NCBI RefSeq assembly: GCF_036226745.1
Contig: NZ_CP109013.1
Location: 6,944,001 to 7,008,000, forward strand
DNA: 64,000 bases
Origin: Streptomyces sp. NBC_00683
GTDB lineage: Bacteria > Actinomycetota > Actinomycetes > Streptomycetales > Streptomycetaceae
Reading direction: 5' to 3'
A program made the position numbers and the translations under genes. This document shows, piece by piece, positions 18,013-25,286 of the stretch (position 1 is its first letter; every line of letters begins with the position of its first letter). The notes beneath the pieces are model-generated. The model was not told the origin of the DNA. It searched no databases and saw only the letters and a list, made by a program, of their open reading frames with translations.

Positions 18013-18593
18013 GCGTTCACCCCCAGGCAGTCGCGCAGCCGGATCAGCCCGTCGCGCAACCGGGTCTTGATCGTTCCCAGTGGTACGGAGAGCAGCTCGC
18101 CGACCTCCCGATAGGTCAGCCCCCGGTAGTACGCCAGGGTCACGGACTGCCGCTGGAGCTCGGAGAGCGTCCGCAGGCAGCGCCGGACCTGTTCCCTCTC
18201 CAGCCGGGACTCGACCTGTTCGGAGACCTCGTCGAAGTCGGGCGTGCGGTCCAGCAGCGCGGCCCTGTGCTCCCGCGCCGCGCTCGCCTCGGCCGACCGG
18301 ACCCGGTCGACGGCGCGGTGGTGGGCCAGGGTGAGCACCCAGTTCATGGCACTGCCCCGGGACGGCTGGAAGCGGGCGGCCGTGCGCCACACCTCGACGA
18401 GCACCTCCTGGGCGACCTCCTCGGACTGGGCGGGGTCGCGCAGGACACTGCGCACCAGGCCGAGGACCGACCCGCTGACCATGTCGTACACCTCGGTGAA
18501 GGCGTCCTGGTCCCCACGGGCGACCATGACGAGCAGCGCCTGCAGATCGGGCCCCGGCGCGGGTGCCCCGCTGATGTATACGGCCTCTTTCAC
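18009..18593 (-). CDS. sigK: ECF RNA polymerase sigma factor, SigK-like
   Basis: A 194-residue ECF sigma factor from GTG 18593 with GGGAGGAA about 8 bases upstream. Region 2 (FTEVYDMVSGSVLGLV, then EVAQEVLVEVWRTA) and region 4 (LSELQRQSVTLAYYRGLTY, then IKTRLRDGLIRL) are complete. Its gene pairing with rskA and its closeness to the COG2907-DUF1365-CFA-DUF1295 operon reproduce the mycobacterial sigK arrangement. An open frame extends 34 codons upstream, but it runs through the promoter and lacks a ribosome-binding site. The gene is preceded by the same promoter elements as the other two units, so it is probably autoregulated. Confidence 0.93.
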   Translation of the reverse strand: MKEAVYISGAPAPGPDLQALLVMVARGDQDAFTEVYDMVSGSVLGLVRSVLRDPAQSEEVAQEVLVEVWRTAARFQPSRGSAMNWVLTLAHHRAVDRVRSAEASAAREHRAALLDRTPDFDEVSEQVESRLEREQVRRCLRTLSELQRQSVTLAYYRGLTYREVGELLSVPLGTIKTRLRDGLIRLRDCLGVNA

Positions 18594-18632
18594 GCGGATG
18601 TTCCTCCCAGGGCACGCATCGGTTTCCTGGGT

Positions 18633-18661
18633 GATTCGAAGCCGGCGGCCGTACGGATTGG
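18633..18661 (-). promoter_or_regulatory. SigK-type promoter of sigK-rskA
   Basis: On the minus strand CCAATCC (18661-18655), a 16-bp spacer, CGAATC (18638-18633). Identical spacing to the two divergent promoters at 11557-11648 points to autoregulation by SigK. Confidence 0.78.
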
Positions 18662-18737
18662 TCGGTGGGCCGGAATCGTCGCACGGCCCGGCCACCGTCG
18701 ATGACGGGGACCGGGCCGCAGGGGTGCGCCGGGCTCG

Positions 18738-19580
18738 CTACGCGGCGTTCTCCTGCTCGCGCTCGACCTGCTCGTTCCACTCGCGCTTGACCGAGCGCCA
18801 GGCGTCGTCGTTCTGGCCGAGGCGCCAGTAACCGGAGATCGACAGCTGACCGAGCGGGATCCCGCGCTCCAGCCGGAGGTGCCGGCGGATCTCCTTCACG
18901 AAGCCCGCCTCGCCGTGGACGAAGGCCTGCACCTCGCCCTCGGGGAACTCAAGACCCTTCACCGCGGCGGTGAGAGCCTCTCCGACGGGACGGTCACCCC
19001 GGTGCAGCCAGGTCACCACCGCTCCGTCGGGCGTGACGATCTTCTGCTCCTCCGCGGCGTCCGCGACCTCGACGAAGGCGTGCACCAGCGCGCCCGCCGG
19101 CATCTGCTCCAGGGCCACGGCGATCGCCGGCAGCGCGCTCTCGTCGCCGACGAGCAGGTGCCAGTCGGCCGAGGCCTGCGGCCCGTATCCGCCGCCGGGG
19201 CCCAGGAACGTCACCTGGTCGCCGGGCTGTGCCCGGCTCGCCCACGGACCCGCGAGGCCCTCGTCGCCGTGCACCACGAAGTCGATGGCGAGCTCACGGG
19301 CGGCCGGGTCCCACGAACGCACCGTGTACGTACGGGTGGTGGGCCACTGAGCGCGCGGGTACTCCTCGCGGATCCTGGCCATGTCGAAGGGGTGCGCGTA
19401 GTCCGCGCCCTCGGGCGCGAAGCACAGCTTGACGTAGTGGTCGGCGAACCCCGCGAGCTCGAAGCCCGCCAGGCCGTCGCCGCCGAGAACCACCCGCACC
19501 ATGTGCGGGGTGATCTGCTCGGTGCGCACGACCTGCGCCCCCTGCGCCGTCGGTGCCCGGCGTTCCTGCCGCTCTGCCAC
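18738..19580 (-). CDS. Siderophore-interacting protein (FAD/NAD(P)H ferric reductase, ViuB family)
   Basis: A 280-residue protein from GTG 19580 with GGGAG 6 bases upstream. The FAD-binding half includes RTYTVRSWDPAARELAIDFVVHGD, given here in pieces as RTYTVRSWDP and ELAIDFVVHGD, and GPGGGY. The C-terminal half has the NAD(P)H-side motif LVGDESALPAIAVALE and the C-terminal SGYWRLGQNDDAWR typical of this family. Family members reduce ferric siderophores in the cytoplasm to free iron. An iron box directly upstream (19621-19639) supports iron-regulated expression. No siderophore synthesis or uptake genes lie in the window. Confidence 0.93.
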   Translation of the reverse strand: MAERQERRAPTAQGAQVVRTEQITPHMVRVVLGGDGLAGFELAGFADHYVKLCFAPEGADYAHPFDMARIREEYPRAQWPTTRTYTVRSWDPAARELAIDFVVHGDEGLAGPWASRAQPGDQVTFLGPGGGYGPQASADWHLLVGDESALPAIAVALEQMPAGALVHAFVEVADAAEEQKIVTPDGAVVTWLHRGDRPVGEALTAAVKGLEFPEGEVQAFVHGEAGFVKEIRRHLRLERGIPLGQLSISGYWRLGQNDDAWRSVKREWNEQVEREQENAA

Positions 19581-19620
19581 AAGGGACTCCCTGCTCTGGG
19601 TGCGTAGCGAACCTCGGTAC

Positions 19621-19639
19621 TTAGGTTTGCCTAAGTTAG
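19621..19639 (-). promoter_or_regulatory. Iron box (DmdR/IdeR-type operator)
   Basis: TTAGGTTTGCCTAAGTTAG matches about 15 of 19 positions of the actinobacterial iron-box consensus TTAGGTTAGGCTAACCTAA. It lies 41 bases upstream of the siderophore-interacting protein start and just after the end of the exonuclease gene, so it serves the former. Confidence 0.85.
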
Positions 19640-19644
19640 CACTT

Positions 19645-20568
19645 TCACGCCTGGAGTGTGACGAGCAGGCGCTGCAATGCGCCGCCCAGGCCCCACTGGG
19701 CCGCGAGGGCCTCGAGAGCCGCCGGGTCGCGCGGCTCGTCGGGGAGTGCCGGGTCGAATTCGGGCAGCGGTACGTCGCCGGCCACCCGGACCACCTTCGG
19801 TGCGACCGCCACGTAGTCCCGCGCCTCGTCCAGGCGCTTGCGCTGCGACGGGGTCAGCTTCGAGGCCGGATCGCCGACCGCGGCCATGATCCCGGCCAGA
19901 TCGCCGTAGGCGTCCAGCAGCTTCGCCGCGGTCTTCTCGCCGATGCCGGGGACCCCCGGCAGGCCGTCGCTCGGGTCTCCGCGCAGCAGTGCGAGATCGA
20001 CGTAGCCGGCGCCGTCGACACCGTACTTCTCCCGCAGCCACGCCTCGTCGGTCATCTGGAGGGTGCCCACGCCCTTCAGCGGATACAGCACCCGCACCTC
20101 GCGGGAGTCGTCGACCAGTTGGTACAGGTCACGGTCGCCGGTCACGATGTCCACCGGGCCGGTGGCCCGGCCGGCGAGCGTGCCGATCACGTCGTCCGCC
20201 TCGTACGGGGCGACACCCACCCTGGCGATGCCGAGGGCGTCCAGGACGTCCTCGATGATCGGGACCTGCGGGGACAGGGTGTCGGGGGTCTCCTCCTCGT
20301 CCGGGACCCCCTCGGGTGTCTCGGCCGCCACCCGGTGCGCCTTGTAGGTGGGGATCAGCTCGACCCGCCAGTGCGGCCGCCAGTCCGCGTCCATGCAGGC
20401 GACCAGGTCGTCGGGCCGGTGGTCCTGGACCAGCCGGGCGATGAAGTCGAGCAGCCCGCGCACGGCGTTGACCGGAGTGCCGTCCGGTGCGCGCACCGAG
20501 TCCGGGACGCCGAAGTAGGCGCGGAAGTAGAGGGAAGCGGTGTCGAGGAGCATCAGGCGTCGCGTCAC
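19645..20568 (-). CDS. 5'-3' exonuclease (Pol I N-terminal domain-like)
   Basis: A 307-residue free-standing flap/5' nuclease, start GTG 20568 (VTRRLMLLDTASLYFRAYFG). It has the metal-binding acidic residues in YEADDVIGTLA and DIVTGDRDLYQLVD, and the helix-3-turn-helix DNA-binding motif GVPGIGEKTAAKLL. It corresponds to the 5' nuclease domain of DNA polymerase I without the polymerase and is a regular companion gene in actinobacteria, probably helping to remove RNA primers or flaps. A longer frame upstream to 20823 crosses the divergent transporter leader and is not used. ATG 20553 is an alternative start. Confidence 0.92.
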   Translation of the reverse strand: MTRRLMLLDTASLYFRAYFGVPDSVRAPDGTPVNAVRGLLDFIARLVQDHRPDDLVACMDADWRPHWRVELIPTYKAHRVAAETPEGVPDEEETPDTLSPQVPIIEDVLDALGIARVGVAPYEADDVIGTLAGRATGPVDIVTGDRDLYQLVDDSREVRVLYPLKGVGTLQMTDEAWLREKYGVDGAGYVDLALLRGDPSDGLPGVPGIGEKTAAKLLDAYGDLAGIMAAVGDPASKLTPSQRKRLDEARDYVAVAPKVVRVAGDVPLPEFDPALPDEPRDPAALEALAAQWGLGGALQRLLVTLQA

Positions 20569-20762
20569 ACCCCGATGATGCCGCACCGCACCGACACCGC
20601 CGGCTGCCGACGCCTGCCGTCCCGCCGCCACCGTCACCCCGAGGTGAACTGGATCACACACGTGTTTGGGTTGCGTAAGTGAGGGCAGGCGCGCCACCGG
20701 AGCGGACCACGTCCATTTTTCGACTGATGCCCGTGCTTTGCGGACCGAATCCGCACTGCTCC

Positions 20763-20795
20763 ACGGTCTGCCGGCGGGGGTGGCAGACCGTTTTT
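20763..20795 (+). terminator. Intrinsic-terminator-like hairpin in the transporter leader (candidate attenuator)
   Basis: ACGGTCTGCC (20763-20772) pairs perfectly with GGCAGACCGT (20782-20791) around a 9-base loop and is followed by a T run (20791-20795). It lies inside the leader of the betaine transporter, 22 bases before the start codon, on the coding strand, with no gene ending on that strand nearby. A second small hairpin TGCGGA/TCCGCA (20739-20755) lies just upstream. This is the layout of a transcription attenuator or riboswitch expression platform; the ligand-binding part is not recognised. Confidence 0.6.
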
Positions 20796-20816
20796 GGTTC
20801 AACGCGTGAGGTGTAT

Positions 20817-21908
20817 GTGTCAAGGCTGCAAGCGGAGCACTTGTACAAAGTGTTCGGCAGACGACCCGATCAAGCCGTGCAGAAGCTCGAGAGCGGTACC
20901 CACCGCGACGAGCTGCGCGCCGACGGAACGACCGCAGCGGTGATCGACGCCTCGTTCACCGTGGAACCGGGCCAGATCTTCGTCGTCATGGGGCTCTCCG
21001 GATCCGGAAAGTCCACATTGCTGCGGATGCTCAACGGGCTGCTCGACCCCACCGCCGGACGTGTGCTGTTCGACGGGCAGGACCTCACGGCCCTGAGCCC
21101 CCGTGAGCTGCGCGGCGTCCGCTCCTCCAAGATCAGCATGGTCTTCCAGCACTTTGCGCTCTTCCCCCACAGGAGCGTGCTCGAGAACGCCGCGTACGGG
21201 CTGGAGGTGCAGGGCGTACCGCGTGCCGAGCGCGAGAAGCGCGCCGCCGACGCCCTGGAGATGACCGGCCTTGCCGGCTGGGAGAAGTCCTGGCCCGACG
21301 AGCTGTCCGGCGGTATGCAGCAGCGTGTCGGTCTGGCCCGCGCGCTCGCCACCGACGCCGATCTGCTGCTGATGGACGAGTCCTTCAGCGCGCTCGACCC
21401 GCTGATCCGCCGCGACATGCAGGACCAGCTGCTCGAACTGCAGAAGCGCCTGAAGAAGACCATCGTCTTCATCACCCACGACCTCAACGAGGCCATGCGC
21501 CTCGGTGACCGCATCGCCGTGATGCGGGACGGCGAGATCGTCCAGCAGGGCACCGCCGAGGACATCCTCGTCCGGCCGGCCAACGACTACGTGGCCTCCT
21601 TCATCCAGGACGTCGACCGTTCCCGCGTGCTCACCGCCGGATCGATCATGGAGAAGCCCGAAGCGGGCCGCTCCGACGAGGACCTCATGGCCGAGGCCCC
21701 CGCGACGGTGTCCGCCGAGACGCCCATCGCGGAGCTCTTCACCCCCTGTTCCACCAGCGGGGTCGCCGTGGCCGTCACCGACGCGGAAGGCGGCGTCATC
21801 GGCGTCGTGCCGCGCAACCGTCTGCTCGCCGCTCTCGGCGAGGAACCGAAGGTCGAGAACGTGCTGCCGGCCCAGCGTGACATCAAGAAGGTGAACGCCG
21901 GTGCCTAG
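20817..21908 (+). CDS. proV: Glycine betaine/quaternary-amine ABC transporter ATP-binding protein (ProV/OpuAA family)
   Basis: A 363-residue ATPase, start GTG 20817 (VSRLQAEHLYKVFG) five bases after GAGG; GTG 20811 is an alternative. It has Walker A GLSGSGKST near residue 60, signature LSGGMQQRVGLARAL, Walker B LLLMDESFSALDP, and the H-loop FITHDLNEAMRLGDR. The C-terminal ~90 residues form a CBS-like region (APATVSAETPIAELFTPC, then GGVIGVVPRNRLL) of the kind that senses ionic strength in osmotic transporters. Its last 8 bp overlap the next gene. The family imports compatible solutes such as glycine betaine or proline betaine. Confidence 0.92.
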   Translation: MSRLQAEHLYKVFGRRPDQAVQKLESGTHRDELRADGTTAAVIDASFTVEPGQIFVVMGLSGSGKSTLLRMLNGLLDPTAGRVLFDGQDLTALSPRELRGVRSSKISMVFQHFALFPHRSVLENAAYGLEVQGVPRAEREKRAADALEMTGLAGWEKSWPDELSGGMQQRVGLARALATDADLLLMDESFSALDPLIRRDMQDQLLELQKRLKKTIVFITHDLNEAMRLGDRIAVMRDGEIVQQGTAEDILVRPANDYVASFIQDVDRSRVLTAGSIMEKPEAGRSDEDLMAEAPATVSAETPIAELFTPCSTSGVAVAVTDAEGGVIGVVPRNRLLAALGEEPKVENVLPAQRDIKKVNAGA

Positions 21909-24537
21909 GGTCTCCTTCGGCGAGTGGGTCGAGAGCGCCGTCGACTGGCTCCAGTCGAACCTCACCTGGATCTTCGACGCCATCAAGGCCGTCCTCGGCG
22001 GCATGTACGACGGTGTCAACGCGGTACTCGGCGGCGGTGAGCCGCTGCTGATGGCGGCGATCTTCGCCGTGATCGCCTTCTGGCTGCGCGGCATCGTCCC
22101 GGCCGTGCTCACCTTCGCGGGCTTCGCGCTGATCGACTCCCTCGCCCTGTGGGACGAGGCGATGGCGACGCTCTCGCTGGTCGTGGTGGCAGCCGTCATC
22201 ACCATCGTGATCGCGGTGCCCATGGGTATCTGGGCCGCGCGCAACAACAGGGTGAGCGCCGCGCTGCGGCCGGTGCTCGACGTCATGCAGACGATGCCGG
22301 CCTTCGTCTACCTGATCCCCGGCGTCATGTTCTTCGGCGTCGGCGTCACCCCGGGTGTCATCGCCACCATCGTCTTCGCGATGCCCCCCGGCGTCCGGAT
22401 GACCGAGCTCGGCATCCGCCAGGTCGACAGCGAGCTGGTCGAGGCGGCCGCGGCGTTCGGCACCACGCCCAAGGACACCCTGACCCGGGTGCAGCTTCCG
22501 CTCGCGCTTCCGACGATCATGGCCGGAATCAACCAGGTCATCATGCTGGCCCTGTCGATGGTCGTCATCGGCGGCATGGCCGGCGCCGGAGGCCTCGGCG
22601 AGAAGGTGTACGCCGCGATCACCCAGCTCCAGGTCGGCCTCGCCGCCGAGAGCGGGATCGCCGTCGTCATCCTCGCCATGTACCTCGACCGGATGACCGG
22701 AGCGCTCAACGAGCGGGTCTCGCCGCTCGGCCGCCGAGCGGCCGCCAAGGTCGCCGCCGGTGCGCGCCGTCTGAAGTTCACGCACTACAAGCCGGGAACC
22801 GCTGTCGCGATGACCGGTGTCGTCGTCCTCGCGCTCGTCGCGGGCGGGCTGAACATCGCCGGCTCGGCCTCGAACGACTCCGGGACCGCCACTGCCGACA
22901 GCGGGAACGTCGGCAAGGGCCAGAAGATCAACCTGGGCTACATCCCCTGGGACGAGGGCATCGCCTCCACCTTCCTCTGGAAGGAGCTCCTGGAGCAGCG
23001 CGGCTACACCACGGGCATCACCCAGCTCGACGCCGGTCCGCTCTACTCCGGCGTCGCCCGCGGCGACATCGACTTCCAGACGGACTCCTGGCTGCCGACC
23101 ACGCACAAGGACTACTGGGACAAGTACAGCGACCAGCTGGACGATCTCGGTTCCTGGTACGGGCCGACCTCGCTGGAGCTGACGGTTCCCTCGTACGTCA
23201 AGGGCATCGACTCGCTCGATGACCTCAAGGGCCAGGGCAAGAAGTTCAACGGCAAGATCATCGGTATCGAGTCGAGTGCCGGGATGATGGGCACGCTGAA
23301 CGAGAAGGTGCTCAAGGAGTACGGCCTGGAGGGCGAGTACAAGGTCGTCTCCTCCAGCACCTCCTCGATGCTGGCCGAGCTGAACGCCTCCATCAAGAAG
23401 AAGGAGCCGGTCGTGGTGACCCTGTGGTCGCCGCACTGGGCCTACGGCAAGCACGACCTGAAGAAGCTCAAGGACCCCAAGGGTGCCTGGGGCAAGGGCG
23501 AAGAGGTCCACACCGTCGCCCACAAGGGCTTCGCCGAGAAGGCACCGGCTGTCGCCGACTGGCTGAAGAAGTTCAAGCTCACCGAGAAGCAGCTCACGAG
23601 CCTGGAGAACGAGATCCAGGGAGCCGGCCAGGGCAAGGAGCAGGACGGCGTACGCAGCTGGCTGAAGAAGAACCCCGGCCTCGTCGACAAGCTGGCGCCG
23701 GTGCCCGGCGGTGCGGGCGGTGCGAAGCAGGGCAAGGACGCGGGCAAGACCGTCAACATGGGGTACTTCCCGTGGGACGAGGCCATCGCCTCCACCTACC
23801 TCTGGCAGAACATGCTGGAGGACCGTGGGTACAAGACCACCGTCAAGCAGCTCGACCCGGGCCCGCTCTACACCGGCCTCGCGCAGGGACAGCTGGACGT
23901 CCAGTTCGACTCCTGGCTGCCGACCACGCACAAGGACTACTGGGAGCGGTACAAGGACAACCTCACCGATCTCGGTTCCTGGTACGGGCCGACCTCGCTG
24001 GAGCTGACGGTTCCCTCGTACGTCAAGGGCATCGACTCGCTCGATGACCTCAAGGGCCAGGGCAAGAAGTTCAACGGCAAGATCATCGGTATCGAGTCGA
24101 GTGCCGGGATGATGGGCACGCTGAACGAGAAGGTGCTCAAGGAGTACGGCCTGGAGGGCGAGTACAAGGTCGTCTCCTCCAGCACCTCCTCGATGCTGGC
24201 CGAGCTGAACCGGTCGATCAAGAAGAAGGAGCCGGTCGTGGTGACCCTGTGGTCGCCGCACTGGGCCTACGGCAAGCACGACCTGAAGAAGCTCAAGGAC
24301 CCCAAGGGTGCCTGGGGCGAGGGCGAGCAGATCCACACGGTCGCCAAGAAGGACTTCGCCAAGGACTTCCCGGAGTTCACCGGCTGGCTGAAGGACTTCA
24401 AGCTCACCGAGGCGCAGCTGGCCTCGCTCGAGGTGGAGATCCAGAAGGGCGGGGCGGGCAAGGAGAAGGAGTCCGCCCGCCACTGGATGGACGCCAACCC
24501 GGATGTGGTGGACAAGCTGGCCCCTGTCGGCAGCTGA
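21901..24537 (+). CDS. Fused betaine ABC transporter permease with two tandem substrate-binding domains
   Basis: An 878-residue fusion from GTG 21901. Residues 1-280 are a ProW-like permease with its EAA loop (ELVEAAAAFGTTPKDTL); a further membrane helix near residues 300-322 is followed by a Ser/Thr-rich linker. Two OpuAC-like substrate-binding domains follow, at about 340-605 (GYIPWDEGIAS) and about 616-875 (GYFPWDEAIAS). Both keep Trp-rich ligand motifs (DSWLPTTHKDYW, SPHWAYGKHDL). The central parts of the two domains are identical in DNA over 243 bp (23143-23385 and 23968-24210) and 102 bp (23392-23493 and 24217-24318), while the flanks are diverged. No separate binding-protein gene is needed. 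Confidence 0.93.
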   Translation: MPRVSFGEWVESAVDWLQSNLTWIFDAIKAVLGGMYDGVNAVLGGGEPLLMAAIFAVIAFWLRGIVPAVLTFAGFALIDSLALWDEAMATLSLVVVAAVITIVIAVPMGIWAARNNRVSAALRPVLDVMQTMPAFVYLIPGVMFFGVGVTPGVIATIVFAMPPGVRMTELGIRQVDSELVEAAAAFGTTPKDTLTRVQLPLALPTIMAGINQVIMLALSMVVIGGMAGAGGLGEKVYAAITQLQVGLAAESGIAVVILAMYLDRMTGALNERVSPLGRRAAAKVAAGARRLKFTHYKPGTAVAMTGVVVLALVAGGLNIAGSASNDSGTATADSGNVGKGQKINLGYIPWDEGIASTFLWKELLEQRGYTTGITQLDAGPLYSGVARGDIDFQTDSWLPTTHKDYWDKYSDQLDDLGSWYGPTSLELTVPSYVKGIDSLDDLKGQGKKFNGKIIGIESSAGMMGTLNEKVLKEYGLEGEYKVVSSSTSSMLAELNASIKKKEPVVVTLWSPHWAYGKHDLKKLKDPKGAWGKGEEVHTVAHKGFAEKAPAVADWLKKFKLTEKQLTSLENEIQGAGQGKEQDGVRSWLKKNPGLVDKLAPVPGGAGGAKQGKDAGKTVNMGYFPWDEAIASTYLWQNMLEDRGYKTTVKQLDPGPLYTGLAQGQLDVQFDSWLPTTHKDYWERYKDNLTDLGSWYGPTSLELTVPSYVKGIDSLDDLKGQGKKFNGKIIGIESSAGMMGTLNEKVLKEYGLEGEYKVVSSSTSSMLAELNRSIKKKEPVVVTLWSPHWAYGKHDLKKLKDPKGAWGEGEQIHTVAKKDFAKDFPEFTGWLKDFKLTEAQLASLEVEIQKGGAGKEKESARHWMDANPDVVDKLAPVGS
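23143..23385 (+). repeat. Exact 243-bp direct repeat, copy 1 (inside first substrate-binding domain)
   Basis: Identical base for base to 23968-24210, at an offset of 825 bp. Further exact blocks at the same offset are 23083-23120/23908-23945 (38 bp) and 23392-23493/24217-24318 (102 bp). DNA identity at synonymous sites between otherwise diverged domains points to gene conversion. Confidence 0.9.
23968..24210 (+). repeat. Exact 243-bp direct repeat, copy 2 (inside second substrate-binding domain)
   Basis: Partner of the copy at 23143-23385. The sequence between and outside the exact blocks differs in both bases and residues (for example KYSDQLDD against RYKDNLTD just upstream). Confidence 0.9.
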
Positions 24538-24564
24538 GTCGTCCGCGTCAGCATCCAACACCCT

Positions 24565-24605
24565 GAAGGGGACGGTCCCGGCAGTGAGCCGGGGCCGTCC
24601 CCTTC
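24565..24605 (+). terminator. Strong hairpin terminator after the betaine transporter
   Basis: An 18-bp stem with one G-T wobble: GAAGGGGACGG... (24565-24582) against ...CCGTCCCCTTC (24588-24605), loop AGTGA. It lies 28 bases after the stop codon. Confidence 0.85.
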
Positions 24606-24723
24606 GGGCTGGTCGGAGCCCTCCCGGAGGGTTTCCCGGCCATTCACTTCGGCTCCATCCCGCAAACGACATGCGTAGGGTGCTGGCAACGGGGAGGATG
24701 GCGATCCGGGGAGGGAGCCGGAC

Positions 24724-25269
24724 ATGGACGACAAGGAAGCCCTTCGAGTGGGTGCCGCGGTTCGCCGACGGCGCAGGACCCTGGGTCTCACGCTGGCCGC
24801 GGTGGCCGGGCGCAGCGGCCTGTCCGTGCCGTTCCTCAGCCAGATCGAGAACGAGCGGGCCAGACCCAGCGCCCGTTCCCTGGACCGGGTGGCCGAAGCG
24901 CTGGAGACCACGACCGAGCGGCTGCGGGCCGCGGCGGACTCGGCGCGTTCCGTGGACGTCGTGCGGGCGGGTGACGACGACGGCGTACGCAGACTGGTGC
25001 GCGGACGACACCAGCTCAGCGTCCTGGAGTTCGTCGGCGAGCAGGACCTCGGACGCGAGTTCCAGCACCGCAACGACGAGGTGATGTACGTCGTGGAGGG
25101 CGCCGCCGAGGTCGAGGCGGAGGGCCAGGCCTACCGGCTGGGCCGTGGCGACACCCTCTTCCTCTCCGGCGGGGTCCGGCACCGGTGGCGCGCGACGGTT
25201 CCCGGCACCCGGCTGCTCGTCGTCGCGGTTGCCGAGCACATCGACGCGACGTACGACTCGCGTCGCTGA
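24724..25269 (+). CDS. XRE-family regulator with C-terminal cupin domain
   Basis: A 181-residue protein from ATG 24724 (ribosome-binding site GGGAGG). Residues 10-65 form a helix-turn-helix (LAAVAGRSGLSVPFLSQIE, then RPSARSLDRVAEAL). Residues about 105-170 form a cupin barrel (HRNDEVMYVVEGAAEVEAEG, then LGRGDTLFLSGGVRHRW), which usually binds a small effector. Such regulators often control polyamine or amino-acid catabolism. The next gene starts 17 bp downstream and may be its partner. Confidence 0.88.
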   Translation: MDDKEALRVGAAVRRRRRTLGLTLAAVAGRSGLSVPFLSQIENERARPSARSLDRVAEALETTTERLRAAADSARSVDVVRAGDDDGVRRLVRGRHQLSVLEFVGEQDLGREFQHRNDEVMYVVEGAAEVEAEGQAYRLGRGDTLFLSGGVRHRWRATVPGTRLLVVAVAEHIDATYDSRR

Positions 25270-25286
25270 GCCGAAAGGGTTTCGCC

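Noticed and set aside
9172..19580. Genomic island or mobile element carrying the SigK locus
   Set aside because: Base composition and codon use look like the neighbours, and there is no integrase, transposase, tRNA or flanking repeat.
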